NCBI GenBank assembly: GCA_025210525.1
Contig: JAOARP010000029.1
Coordinates: 1 to 64,000 of the forward strand
Direction of reading: 5' to 3'
DNA: 64,000 bases
Source: Marinisporobacter sp.
GTDB lineage: Bacteria; Bacillota; Clostridia; Peptostreptococcales; Thermotaleaceae
A program made the translations under genes and the position numbers. Below the pieces are notes generated by a model that was not told where the DNA came from, made no database searches, and worked only from the letters and a program-made list of their open reading frames with translations. Positions 46,381 through 55,000 of the stretch are shown here, piece by piece. Every line of letters starts with the position of its first letter. Position 1 is the first letter of the stretch.

Positions 46381-47247
46381 TTATTTTTTCGATGCTTTAA
46401 TTAGTGCATCAAATACCTTTTTATGATTTTCATCAGATGTCATTAACATTTCTGGATGCCACTGCACTCCTAACACAAATCTTGAATCATTTTCAATTTC
46501 TATGGCCTCAACAATACCATCCGGTGCTTTAGCCGTTACCTTTAAGCCAGACCCCAATTTGTTTATCGCCTGATGATGAATAGAGTTCACTTCAATCCTA
46601 TTTTCACCAAAAATCCCATGTATCAAGCTATCCTTATCAATCTCAATCTCATGTACATACTGTGCCCATTTCTCTATATCAGCATGACCAAGAAGTTTCT
46701 CATTATCATAGCACTTTTCTAAATCTTGATATATACTTCCACCAAATGCTACATTCATAACCTGTGCCCCTCGGCAAATTCCAAGAATAGGTAACTTTGT
46801 TTCCTCAATAGCCATTTTCATTAGTATAAATTCCATGTTATCACGTTCAATAACTGTTTTTGCAAAAACAGATGCATCTTCTGCCTTAAGATTATGAAGT
46901 GTTCCAAACAACCCCTTATTATGCTTCAACTCCTCATCATAAAATATCGGATCAATATCGCTACCCCCAGCAAACACTATTCCATCTAAGCGATTTAATA
47001 AAGCTCGTAACACCGTCTCATCTTCTGTTTGTGGAATGATTATAGGTATACCACCCGCCTTTTCGATTGCTTGTATATCTGTTGATAAAGACATATTGAA
47101 TGGAATATCATTAAAACCATATAGACAACTTCCTACATATGTATCTTGAAGTGCCTTCATTTGGATTAGCTCTTCTTCACCCCCTTCATTCAATTTTGGC
47201 ATATAGCTATAAACGTAGTTACTTGTCACTCCTATTAGTGGTTTCAT
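46381..47247 (-). CDS. Class-I glutamine amidotransferase-like gamma-glutamyl hydrolase (peptidase C26, PuuD-like)
   Basis: A 288-residue protein started at MKPLIGVTSNY after AAAGGAGAG; a frame 24 codons longer runs through the promoter region. The nucleophile elbow LGICRGAQVMNVAFGG holds the catalytic Cys. The His-Glu pair is in VLGVQWHPEM. GGSDIDPIFYDEE is typical of the PuuD group. It should hydrolyse gamma-glutamyl amides such as gamma-glutamyl-GABA. It is co-transcribed with the transporter. Confidence 0.9.
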   Translation of the reverse strand: MKPLIGVTSNYVYSYMPKLNEGGEEELIQMKALQDTYVGSCLYGFNDIPFNMSLSTDIQAIEKAGGIPIIIPQTEDETVLRALLNRLDGIVFAGGSDIDPIFYDEELKHNKGLFGTLHNLKAEDASVFAKTVIERDNMEFILMKMAIEETKLPILGICRGAQVMNVAFGGSIYQDLEKCYDNEKLLGHADIEKWAQYVHEIEIDKDSLIHGIFGENRIEVNSIHHQAINKLGSGLKVTAKAPDGIVEAIEIENDSRFVLGVQWHPEMLMTSDENHKKVFDALIKASKK

Positions 47248-47279
47248 ATTGCACTCTCCTTTAGTTTTTTTATATAGTA

Positions 47280-47296
47280 TTGCAAAAACAATGCCA
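47280..47296 (-). promoter_or_regulatory. Sigma-54 (-24/-12) promoter of the PuuD/BrnQ-like operon
   Basis: The minus strand reads TGGCAT, 5 bases, TTGCAA, the same elements as before the glycyl-radical operon. It lies 33 bases from the gene start and directly after the terminator of the sigma-54 activator gene. Confidence 0.85.
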
Positions 47297-47325
47297 ATTC
47301 CGAAAACTCCAAATTCCAATAAAAA

Positions 47326-47345
47326 AAGAACCTTCTTAGGCTCTT
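47326..47345 (-). terminator. Terminator after the second sigma-54 activator gene
   Basis: AAGAGCC/GGTTCTT stem with a TTTTTTT tail on the minus strand. Confidence 0.8.
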
Positions 47346-47378
47346 AATTCTCAGAATGATTCTCAAAGTGATAAATTT

Positions 47379-49079
47379 TCACTTTATATTGTATTTTTTT
47401 ACATAACGATATAGTGTTGCCATACTTATGCCCATGCTTTCTGCCACTTTAAGTTTACCTTGTGCAGAGGTACCATGTACACTCAATAATTCTATTATTC
47501 TACTTTTCTTAATATCATCTATATTACTAGAAACTACTAGCAGATTATTTGAAAAAATCCACTTTGATAATGACTGAGTGCTTATTTTCTTACTAGCTTC
47601 AATGGCTACAGCATATTCTATTGCATTTTCTAGTTCACGGATATTACCTGGCCAATCATATTCCATAAAAGCCTTAATAACTGGTTGAGCCAAACCATTT
47701 ATACTCTTTTGATACTTTCTATTGTACTTATTTATAAAATGCATAGACAAAGGAATCAAATCTTCAATCTTAGACCTTAAAGCTTCATTTTCAATAACCA
47801 TAACAGCAAGTCTATAATACAAATCCTCTCTAAAAAGCTTTTGTCGAACAAGTTCTTGAACATTTTTATTTGTAGCAGCAATGACTCTGATATCAAGATT
47901 TATTGAATCAACACCCCCTAGTCTACTAACACGTTTATTATCAAGTACTTTCAATAACTTAGGCTGAAGAGATATGTCCATTTCACCTATTTCATCTAAG
48001 AATATAGTCCCCCCATTTGCTAATTCAAATTTTCCAGGTTTTCCATTCTTACTTGCACCACTAAATGCACCCGCTTCATATCCAAATAACTCACTCTCAA
48101 TAAGGTTACTGGGAATAGCTGAACAGTTCACTTCGATAAATGGCTTATCTTTTCTCCCACTATTATTATGAATTGCTTCTGCGAGTAAACCTTTTCCCGT
48201 TCCACTCTCTCCAAGGATAAGTACATTAAAATCATAATCTGAAGCTTTCGAAATCATATCCCTCGTCAGCATAGATGAGTAACTTGTTCCAATGAAATTT
48301 GAACCATCATATTTGAGTTTAGTCATCACATTTCCATCTTCTTCAATAGATTTCATAATATACATTTTCTCAATATGACGTTCATTAGGATTTACTATTA
48401 TCCTTGACAATGAAATTTTCCCATTACCATATTCATTATCAATTATGATATCATGACCTGCGCCAACTTGATTAAGTCTTTCAAGATTGACTGGGTCTAT
48501 GACTTTCATTATGCTAACACCCTTTTTTCCATCAAGCTGAGGTAGATTGGAATAAAGAACAACATCATTGATATCTGTAATAACAACACCATCACTGATA
48601 TTCTTCATCAGTACATCAAGACGATGTACATTGGTCATTTCCATCAATTTAAGTTTGATTGTCTCCACCATAAGTTCAAGAATTTTTTTATAAACGTCTA
48701 ATTTCCTTTTAAGTTTTTCTTTATCCTCATCTGATACAGCAAAAATCACAATTATACCTATAGCATGGTCATCTATAATTATTGGATAATAAAAAGAGTG
48801 CTCTTTTAAACAATTTCCAAGATCCCTCAACTCACAATCATTGCATAGTTCATTCTCTAAGGGATCACAAAAGTATAATACTTCTTTTTTTTGCATCATT
48901 TTATATGAAATCTGATTTTTACTAATTGGTACACCTCTAAGCATGCCCACAGAACCTGTACAAGCAAGCCTTATTAGATTATCATCAATAACATATAAAT
49001 CTAGTTCAATAACCTTTTGAAGCGTATTAACATATTCAACTAAATATTTTTCAATATTATGCAAATGGTAAGTGCTCAT
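47379..49079 (-). CDS. Sigma-54-dependent activator with GAF/PAS-like sensor
   Basis: A 566-residue protein. I start it at MSTYHLHNIEKYL, which has GGAGGACG; a frame 33 codons longer lacks a ribosome site. The N-terminal 250 residues look like a GAF domain (with CDPLENELCNDCELRDLGNC, a cysteine cluster) and then a PAS domain. The AAA+ part has GESGTGKG, GYEAGAFSGASK and GGTIFLDEIGE. The contact loop reads GAFSGA instead of GAFTGA. A Fis-type helix-turn-helix ends it. It should switch on the PuuD/BrnQ-like operon. Confidence 0.92.
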   Translation of the reverse strand: MSTYHLHNIEKYLVEYVNTLQKVIELDLYVIDDNLIRLACTGSVGMLRGVPISKNQISYKMMQKKEVLYFCDPLENELCNDCELRDLGNCLKEHSFYYPIIIDDHAIGIIVIFAVSDEDKEKLKRKLDVYKKILELMVETIKLKLMEMTNVHRLDVLMKNISDGVVITDINDVVLYSNLPQLDGKKGVSIMKVIDPVNLERLNQVGAGHDIIIDNEYGNGKISLSRIIVNPNERHIEKMYIMKSIEEDGNVMTKLKYDGSNFIGTSYSSMLTRDMISKASDYDFNVLILGESGTGKGLLAEAIHNNSGRKDKPFIEVNCSAIPSNLIESELFGYEAGAFSGASKNGKPGKFELANGGTIFLDEIGEMDISLQPKLLKVLDNKRVSRLGGVDSINLDIRVIAATNKNVQELVRQKLFREDLYYRLAVMVIENEALRSKIEDLIPLSMHFINKYNRKYQKSINGLAQPVIKAFMEYDWPGNIRELENAIEYAVAIEASKKISTQSLSKWIFSNNLLVVSSNIDDIKKSRIIELLSVHGTSAQGKLKVAESMGISMATLYRYVKKYNIK

Positions 49080-49305
49080 GATTCGTCCTCCATATTTCTT
49101 AATTTGAGAATCAAAATGAGAAATCTTGTGTATACACTTTTCTGCTTGATAATTTTTAGACATTTTTATTGATTTCATTATATCATAATTTCTATACGGT
49201 AATTTTGGTTCCTCCCCTTACTCTGAACAAAACATTTATGAACTACCTAAATTGTGAAATTTTAAAAACATTCTAAATCCACCAACTATTTTTAAGCATA
49301 AGAAA

Positions 49306-49332
49306 GTTCTCTAAGTACAATCCTCAGAGAAC
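49306..49332 (-). terminator. Terminator after the LsrF/DhaK operon
   Basis: A GTTCTCT/AGAGAAC stem followed by TTTCTT on the minus strand, 34 bases past the last gene of the operon. Confidence 0.65.
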
Positions 49333-49365
49333 CCTATTCATCAATCTAACAATCGAATAATAGCT

Positions 49366-49683
49366 TTATGCTTTTTTCTCCATCAATTCAAATACAACAT
49401 TCTCTTTTAAAATGAATGCTATTTGAGTATTTTCATCAACACAAAAAGGTTCTACAAGTATTTTTGCACCTTTTGCCATCTCCTCTATACTATCTACCTT
49501 AAATGCAATATGTGAATTATTTTGCATAATTTCTGGAAGAGGTGTATTTTCTTCAAAACGAAGATATTCAAATTTTAATGGGTGCTTCTCGGGATCAGTA
49601 ATATATACTTTCAAATCCTCTGAATAAATTTCATTAGGTTGTTCTTTTGTTGTAGGTACCCCGACGTGCATAAATACATTCAT
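49366..49683 (-). CDS. Small VOC-like protein of the LsrF/DhaK operon
   Basis: A 105-residue protein. It is paralogous to the protein at 28005-28328 (shared HVGVPT/HLGIPT, TDPEKHPLKFEY/TNPDEHEFNLQF, PLPEI, VFELME/LFELTE). It has one VOC-like half and may dimerise. It follows the LsrF-like aldolase by 17 bases and is the last gene. It may act on a dicarbonyl or sugar-phosphate, as an inference from context. Confidence 0.65.
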   Translation of the reverse strand: MNVFMHVGVPTTKEQPNEIYSEDLKVYITDPEKHPLKFEYLRFEENTPLPEIMQNNSHIAFKVDSIEEMAKGAKILVEPFCVDENTQIAFILKENVVFELMEKKA

Positions 49684-49700
49684 CTTTTATCCCTCCTCAA

Positions 49701-50582
49701 TTATTTCTCATTTTTTATTGAATGATAAAGCTCTAATGCTTCTTTTGGATTAAAACCATTATGTACAATACTTCTTAGTGCTTTTATCATAGCTTTTGGA
49801 TTTTCAGCTTGGAAAACATTTCTTCCCATATCTACACCAGCAGCACCTTCTTGAATGGCTCGATATGCAATCTCTAATGCTTTTGCCTCTACTACTTTTT
49901 TGCCACCTGCAATAACAATAGGCACAGGGCATGCAGAAGTTATTTTCTCAAAATCTTCACAATAATAAGTTTTGATAATATGTGCTCCAAGTTCAGCAAT
50001 AATTCTTGTTGCAAGGAGAAAATATCTTGTTGTGCGCTCCATTTCTTTTCCTACCGCAGTCACACCTAAAACAGGTATACCATAGCGATTTCCTTCATCT
50101 ATAGTTTTGGTTAGATTATTAAGCGTTTGACACTCCCCAGATGCTCCTACAAAAACTTGTATAGCCATGCAGCTAGCATTCATTCTTATTGCATCTTCTA
50201 TATTTACACCAATTATTTCATGGCTCATATCCTCCTTTAGTACAGAGCTACCTGCCGAACACCTAAGAGCTATTGCCTTATTCATTTTAGGCATAATCGT
50301 TGATCTTAATGCCCCTCTAGTCCCCATCAATACATCTGCATCTTCGATTAAAGGAGGAATAGACAAATCTAATCTTTCAAGTCCTGCTGTAGAACCCATT
50401 ATATATCCATGGTCAAATGCAAGCATCAAGGTTCTTCCTGTATTAGGGTTAAATATTTTAGATAGACGATTTTTCATTCCCCAATCTACATGGTCCATAC
50501 CTTTTACATGAAAATTTTCCTTTTCTACTGGAATTCCAATCCCATAATTCTTAGCTATTATATTACCATCCCGATCTGCCAT
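49701..50582 (-). CDS. LsrF-like class I aldolase/thiolase
   Basis: A 293-residue protein that resembles E. coli LsrF throughout: DWGMKNRLSKIFNPNTGRTL, MLAFDHGYIMG, IIKTYYCEDFEK, CPVPIVIAGGKK (catalytic Lys region) and GVDMGRNVFQ. LsrF cleaves the phosphorylated form of the autoinducer-2 precursor. Here it sits with DhaK/DhaL-type kinase subunits and a SorC-type regulator instead of LsrK and the Lsr transporter. It may process a related phospho-dicarbonyl or deoxysugar phosphate. Confidence 0.85.
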   Translation of the reverse strand: MADRDGNIIAKNYGIGIPVEKENFHVKGMDHVDWGMKNRLSKIFNPNTGRTLMLAFDHGYIMGSTAGLERLDLSIPPLIEDADVLMGTRGALRSTIMPKMNKAIALRCSAGSSVLKEDMSHEIIGVNIEDAIRMNASCMAIQVFVGASGECQTLNNLTKTIDEGNRYGIPVLGVTAVGKEMERTTRYFLLATRIIAELGAHIIKTYYCEDFEKITSACPVPIVIAGGKKVVEAKALEIAYRAIQEGAAGVDMGRNVFQAENPKAMIKALRSIVHNGFNPKEALELYHSIKNEK

Positions 50583-50596
50583 ATTTATCCCCCTTC

Positions 50597-51595
50597 TTAC
50601 CTAATAAAATATGGTGTCTTACAAGGTGCATTCCAATATCTTAATAATTCGTCATCCATTCTTGCTATACAAATTTGAAATCCTGCTGCTTCTTGAACAG
50701 TTAGTATCTCATCTACAACACTAGCTACAACATCAATTCCCTTTTCTTCTAAATATTTATGACATTTTCTGTATACAATCAACTGCTCCATAAGTGTTGT
50801 TGCTCCTGAACCATTGATCATTACCATTAATTTTTCTCCTGTTTTTACATTCAAATCATTAAGAAGGGCATCCATCATAATTAGGGCTGTTTCATCAGCA
50901 GTCTTCATCTTCATACGACCGCCTCCACCTTCACCATGCTGTCCCATCCCTACTTCCATTTCATCTTCATCTAACGTAGAGATCATATTACCAGTAGCTG
51001 GATGAGTTGCACCCCTTGCAGCTACTGCAAGTGTTGCCATATTATCAGAAAATCTTTGAGCGATTTCTGCTACTTCCTTTAGCGACTTTCCTTCAGCAGC
51101 GGCTCCTCCTGCTATCTTATATAGAGGAACACAACCAACTAAACCTCTTCTATCTTCTCCTCTTTCCCTTGGAGCATTAGAAATATCTTCTTGTGTAACC
51201 ACTTTTATAACATTCATTCCTTCTTTTTGTATAGCTTTCATGGTTAGATTTCCTGTAAGCATATCACCCGCATGGTTCAGTACTACAAACAATACACCTT
51301 TTCCTTTATCTGCCATCTTTATAGCTTCTATACATCTTTGTGGTCCTGGGGCAGCAAAAATATCTCCTGGAACAGAAATATCAACCATTCCATCTCCAAC
51401 GAAACCACTTATTGCTGGTTCATGCCCAGTTCCCCCTAATGTAACAATTGTAACCCGATCTACATCCTTCAACTTTTTATTTACTACAAGATTATTTTCT
51501 GTAAGCTCAATAGTATCCCGATTGGATAGTGCTAATCCTTCCAAAAGCTCCTGTGTTAGGTTTTTGGGACTGTTTATAAATTTTTTCATTTTCAT
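50597..51595 (-). CDS. DhaK-like kinase subunit, divergent
   Basis: A 332-residue protein of the DhaK fold. GTGHEPAISGFVG keeps the His that binds the substrate carbonyl in DhaK. GQHGEGG keeps the second His region, but the neighbouring residues differ from standard DhaK (GIHGEPG). YTGD is replaced by HAGDMLTG. These changes suggest a substrate other than dihydroxyacetone. The matching DhaL-like subunit is the adjacent upstream gene. An AAAGGGGG site precedes it. Confidence 0.88.
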   Translation of the reverse strand: MKMKKFINSPKNLTQELLEGLALSNRDTIELTENNLVVNKKLKDVDRVTIVTLGGTGHEPAISGFVGDGMVDISVPGDIFAAPGPQRCIEAIKMADKGKGVLFVVLNHAGDMLTGNLTMKAIQKEGMNVIKVVTQEDISNAPRERGEDRRGLVGCVPLYKIAGGAAAEGKSLKEVAEIAQRFSDNMATLAVAARGATHPATGNMISTLDEDEMEVGMGQHGEGGGGRMKMKTADETALIMMDALLNDLNVKTGEKLMVMINGSGATTLMEQLIVYRKCHKYLEEKGIDVVASVVDEILTVQEAAGFQICIARMDDELLRYWNAPCKTPYFIR

Positions 51596-51634
51596 TTTAA
51601 TAAATCCCCCTTTGACTATGTATTTTAAGTGGTT

Positions 51635-52267
51635 TTAACTATTCTTTTCTATCCCCTTTACAAAGGCTTCAAAAAATAAAGATATAGATACCGCTCCTGG
51701 GTCCTTATGACCTAAACTCTTTTCTTTTAAGTTTTTAGCTCTTCCAAACTTTGCAATAAAGTTAACCGTATTTTCTGCTCCTTCTTTGGCTGCCTTTGCT
51801 GCATCCTTTAACATTTCTTGTATATTCTTATTCGAATTTTTAATCTCCTCAGCAGCAGGAATAAATGCATCCATCATTGTTTTATCTCCTACTTTTGCAC
51901 TAGATATGCCTTTTAATGCATCCATTGAAGAATTGAATACTTTTTTTAGTATCTTTTCATCTACTTCTTGTTCATCCTCTAGCCCATCAGCAAGTCCTGT
52001 AAATAAAGTTCCCCATAAAGGTCCTGCTGAGCCACCACTAACGCTCATAATCTTCCATCCTAAATCATCAAAAGAATTCTTAAGCAAAATATCATTTTCC
52101 CATTTTTCTACAACAGTCTCTATAACCTCTGCTATCTTATGTATTGTAACACCATGATCTCCATCCCCTGTTACAGAATCAAGTTCAGACAACATCTGAC
52201 TGTTTTCTTTTAATATTTTTGCAGATGATTTAAGACCATTTTTCCAGTCTATAATGGTTAATTTCAT
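51635..52267 (-). CDS. DhaL-like kinase subunit (ADP/ATP-binding)
   Basis: A 210-residue protein of the DhaL all-helical fold. DGDHGVTIHKIAE and SGGSAGPLWGTL are nucleotide- and Mg-binding motifs, and KVGDKTMMDAFIPA and GHKDPGAVSISL complete the family pattern. It is the first gene of the LsrF/DhaK-type operon and forms a kinase with the next gene. It is divergent from the SorC-type regulator. Confidence 0.9.
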   Translation of the reverse strand: MKLTIIDWKNGLKSSAKILKENSQMLSELDSVTGDGDHGVTIHKIAEVIETVVEKWENDILLKNSFDDLGWKIMSVSGGSAGPLWGTLFTGLADGLEDEQEVDEKILKKVFNSSMDALKGISSAKVGDKTMMDAFIPAAEEIKNSNKNIQEMLKDAAKAAKEGAENTVNFIAKFGRAKNLKEKSLGHKDPGAVSISLFFEAFVKGIEKNS

Positions 52268-52425
52268 ATCCTCCCTCCTCTTTCTTTTTTATATTTTTCC
52301 TATAGTAATATTACGCTGGATATATTATGAATATCACTAAAATTAACATTTGTTATAACATTTGTTCATACAATATAGTAATTATACTTTTCTATTTCTA
52401 ATTGGATATATTAAGGAGGAAATCT

Positions 52426-53370
52426 ATGATATATAACGAAGGTGAGATATTAAAACTTGTGGAAGTAGCAAAAATGTATTACGAAGAGAATATGACACAA
52501 GCAAATATAGCAAAAAGTCTCAAAGTTTCTAGACCACTTATTAGTAAAATGCTAACAAAAGCTCGTGAGCTTGGTATTGTACATATTGAAATAAAATCCC
52601 CATATACCAACAACACCTTTTTAGCAAATCAATTAAAAAGTTTATTCAATTTACAAGAAGGTATTATTACCCCTCAAGCAAATACAGAATATTTAACAGA
52701 ACAACTCATATTAACCCATGCTTTTCATTATATTGAGGATATTTTAAATAAAATAAATTATTTAGGGATAGGGTGTGGATATGAAATAGAAGCTCTAATG
52801 AAAAAAATTGAATCAAGTACAATCCTTCAAAATTTCCAAGGAGAAATATGTCCACTAATAGGAAGTGCTTCCATCCCTAATAGAGGCTATCATCCTAATG
52901 AAATAGTAAGAGCTTTTTCACAAAAGACAGGAGGTACTCCACACTATATTTTTGCGCCTGCATTTCCTACTACAAAGGAAGAGCAAGATCTATATCTTCA
53001 TACAGACAACTATCATAGTATTTTTAAAACATGGTCTATCTTAGATACCGTTCTCGTTAGTATTGATACTTATCCTTCTGTTCCAGATCAAGCTACTGCA
53101 CTAAGATTTGGAAGATCTCTACATGATAGAAAAGCTGTAGGTATGATTTTATCTTACTATTTTGATAAATCAGGCAATATTATCAAAGGAAAAAATGATT
53201 ATGCTATTCATATACCATTAGAAAAAATTAAAAAGATCAAAAGGGTTATTGGAATATGCACAAATAGCAATAATATTTATTCCATTATAGGTGCATTGCG
53301 GACAGGGCTTATAACCCATCTTATCACAGATGAAAAAACAGCATCTAATATCATAAAGAATCAAACTTAG
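52426..53370 (+). CDS. SorC/LsrR-family transcription regulator
   Basis: A 314-residue protein started at MIYNEGEILKL after AAGGAGGAAA. The N-terminal helix-turn-helix is NMTQANIAKSLKVSRPLISK. The rest is a sugar-phosphate-binding SorC domain (LGIGCGYEIEALM, TALRFGRSLHDRKAVGMILS, ICTNSNNIYSIIGAL). LsrR belongs to this family. It is divergent from the DhaL-type gene and should respond to the phosphorylated product of that kinase. Confidence 0.92.
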   Translation: MIYNEGEILKLVEVAKMYYEENMTQANIAKSLKVSRPLISKMLTKARELGIVHIEIKSPYTNNTFLANQLKSLFNLQEGIITPQANTEYLTEQLILTHAFHYIEDILNKINYLGIGCGYEIEALMKKIESSTILQNFQGEICPLIGSASIPNRGYHPNEIVRAFSQKTGGTPHYIFAPAFPTTKEEQDLYLHTDNYHSIFKTWSILDTVLVSIDTYPSVPDQATALRFGRSLHDRKAVGMILSYYFDKSGNIIKGKNDYAIHIPLEKIKKIKRVIGICTNSNNIYSIIGALRTGLITHLITDEKTASNIIKNQT

Positions 53371-53372
53371 CA

Positions 53373-53510
53373 AAAGAGGATGCCTAGTATCCTCTTTCTC
53401 ATATAGGTAATTATTTTATCCTTTTATTATACAAAACTAGTATTAGAGGGATTCCCCCCAGGTATTCTTCTCGCTATATAGACCAAGGTGCTTCTCATGA
53501 AACTTTATCC
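53373..53510 (+). repeat. Regulator terminator fused to dispersed repeat, copy D
   Basis: The terminator AAAGAGGAT/ATCCTCTTT (53373-53397) lies 3 bases after the regulator stop. The repeat block GGATTCCCCCCAGG and CTATATAGACCAAGG follow, in the same order as copies A and B. At 53497-53525 it runs into a fragment of the XRE gene end (CTTTATCCAGAACAAGATGC). Confidence 0.65.
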
Positions 53511-53552
53511 AGAACAAGATGCGGTACGTTAAATCTAGTTTAGATAGATCAT

Positions 53553-53582
53553 CAAAAAAGAAGATGCTCTAACATCCTCTTC
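53553..53582 (-). terminator. Terminator after the PTS/Dha operon
   Basis: AAGAGGATG/CATCTTCTT stem with a TTTTTT tail on the minus strand, 25 bases past the HPr-like stop. Confidence 0.8.
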
Positions 53583-53606
53583 TCATTATATCTGCAATAG
53601 CATTGA

Positions 53607-53867
53607 TTATTCATTTAGATGATTCAAAAAATTTATTAATGCTTCTACAGCTTCTTTCTCATCAGGTCCCTCTGCACAGATCATTATTTTTTCATTGTAT
53701 TTAATGCCAGACGCAAGCACTCCCATAATGCTCTTTGTATTAATAGATTTTCCATTATATTCAATAACTATATCTGATTTAAATTGTGATGCAATTTTCA
53801 CAAATTTTGCTGCTGGTCTAGCATGCATCCCTTGTTGATCTACCACAATGGCTTCTCGCTTATACAA
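53607..53867 (-). CDS. HPr-like phosphocarrier protein
   Basis: An 86-residue protein with the active-site His in QQGMHARPAAKFVKIA and the regulatory Ser region NTKSIMGVLASGI. It uses a TTG start behind GGAGGGG. It follows DhaM by 20 bases and should pass phosphate from enzyme I to DhaM. No enzyme I gene is in the window. Confidence 0.9.
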   Translation of the reverse strand: MYKREAIVVDQQGMHARPAAKFVKIASQFKSDIVIEYNGKSINTKSIMGVLASGIKYNEKIMICAEGPDEKEAVEALINFLNHLNE

Positions 53868-53887
53868 GATATCCCCTCCCTATGTAC

Positions 53888-54277
53888 TTATCTTTTAGAT
53901 AAATTTTTACTTTCCTCTGCTACAGCTTTTACTTCTTCTAGAGAACTCCCGATGGCTGCTTGCACAGATGCAGCAATACTTCCTTCTACAATGGGAGCAT
54001 CTGCTATGGCTATTTTCTCTCTTATCCCATCTTCTAATAAATCTAAAGCAAGTTCTGTACTCATAATGGCACTGCCTAAGTCTACAAGTACTAAAACCCC
54101 ATCTTCACTATATACTTTTTCAATGGCTGTCATAATTTTTGTAGCATCTGTTCCAATTCTTCCATCATCCGTTCCACCAGCAGCCTGGATTTTAACATTA
54201 TCAGCCATTTGATTACAAAGCTCTACAATACCTTTAGCTATTTTTTCACTATGAGAAACAATTACCATTCCTACCAT
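53888..54277 (-). CDS. dhaM: DhaM, PTS-type phosphoryl donor for dihydroxyacetone kinase
   Basis: A 129-residue protein started at MVGMVIVSHSEKIAKG after AAAGGAG; an alternative TTG lies two codons upstream. It is the EIIA-mannose-like domain of DhaM with the active-site His in IVSHSEKI. AAGGTDDGRIGTDATKI and LVLVDLGSAIMSTE are typical. It lacks the HPr and EI domains of the E. coli protein; the HPr part is a separate gene next door. It phosphorylates the ADP bound to DhaL. Confidence 0.92.
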   Translation of the reverse strand: MVGMVIVSHSEKIAKGIVELCNQMADNVKIQAAGGTDDGRIGTDATKIMTAIEKVYSEDGVLVLVDLGSAIMSTELALDLLEDGIREKIAIADAPIVEGSIAASVQAAIGSSLEEVKAVAEESKNLSKR

Positions 54278-54291
54278 TTTCAAAACTCCTT

Positions 54292-54918
54292 TTATATTAA
54301 AGTATCTGCTATTGTCTTTGTCATTAAATAGCTAGAAGTTGCTCCAGGGTCTTCATGTCCTATACTTCTTTCTCCCAAATAACTAGCTCTTCCTTTTGTA
54401 GCAATAATATCTTTTGTTTTTTGAACCCCTTCATAAGCAGCATCAGTAGCCTTATGAAATGCTGTAGATAATTCTTCTCCTTGTTCTAAAGATTCTTTCA
54501 ATGCTTCATATGCTGGAATCAATGCATCTAGCATTGTTTTTTCTCCTATTTGAGCTTTTCCTCTCATAACAATCCCTTTTATAGCTTCATCAAACATTTT
54601 TATAATTGTTCCCTTATCTAATTCATTCTTGCCTTTAGCTACTATTGATGCTTTTAAAAATGCAGTTCCATAAAGAGGACCAGACGCGCCTCCTACTGTA
54701 GATATTAATGTCATAGCTGTTGTTTTTAGAATTTCTCCACAATCATGAGACTTAATTTCATCTAATTTTTTTGACACTGCAGTAAATCCTTTATTCATAT
54801 TTATACCATGATCTCCGTCCCCTATAGCAGCATCTAGCTCTGTTAATAATTGTTTATTCTCATGAATCTTTATGGCAATATTTTTTAATATCTTTACAAG
54901 CAATGCTCCTGTAATCAT
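54292..54918 (-). CDS. dhaL: DhaL, ADP-binding subunit of PTS-dependent dihydroxyacetone kinase
   Basis: A 208-residue protein with DGDHGINMNKGF, STVGGASGPLYGTAF and IGHEDPGATSSYL, the nucleotide and Mg contacts of DhaL. It lies between DhaK and DhaM and uses ADP as a bound cofactor rather than ATP. Confidence 0.93.
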   Translation of the reverse strand: MITGALLVKILKNIAIKIHENKQLLTELDAAIGDGDHGINMNKGFTAVSKKLDEIKSHDCGEILKTTAMTLISTVGGASGPLYGTAFLKASIVAKGKNELDKGTIIKMFDEAIKGIVMRGKAQIGEKTMLDALIPAYEALKESLEQGEELSTAFHKATDAAYEGVQKTKDIIATKGRASYLGERSIGHEDPGATSSYLMTKTIADTLI

Positions 54919-55000
54919 ATACTATCCCTCCCTATATATAGTCTATGGGATAAGTTATTATTATCCCATAGACTATGAACAAATGATTATTTTTCCATAG

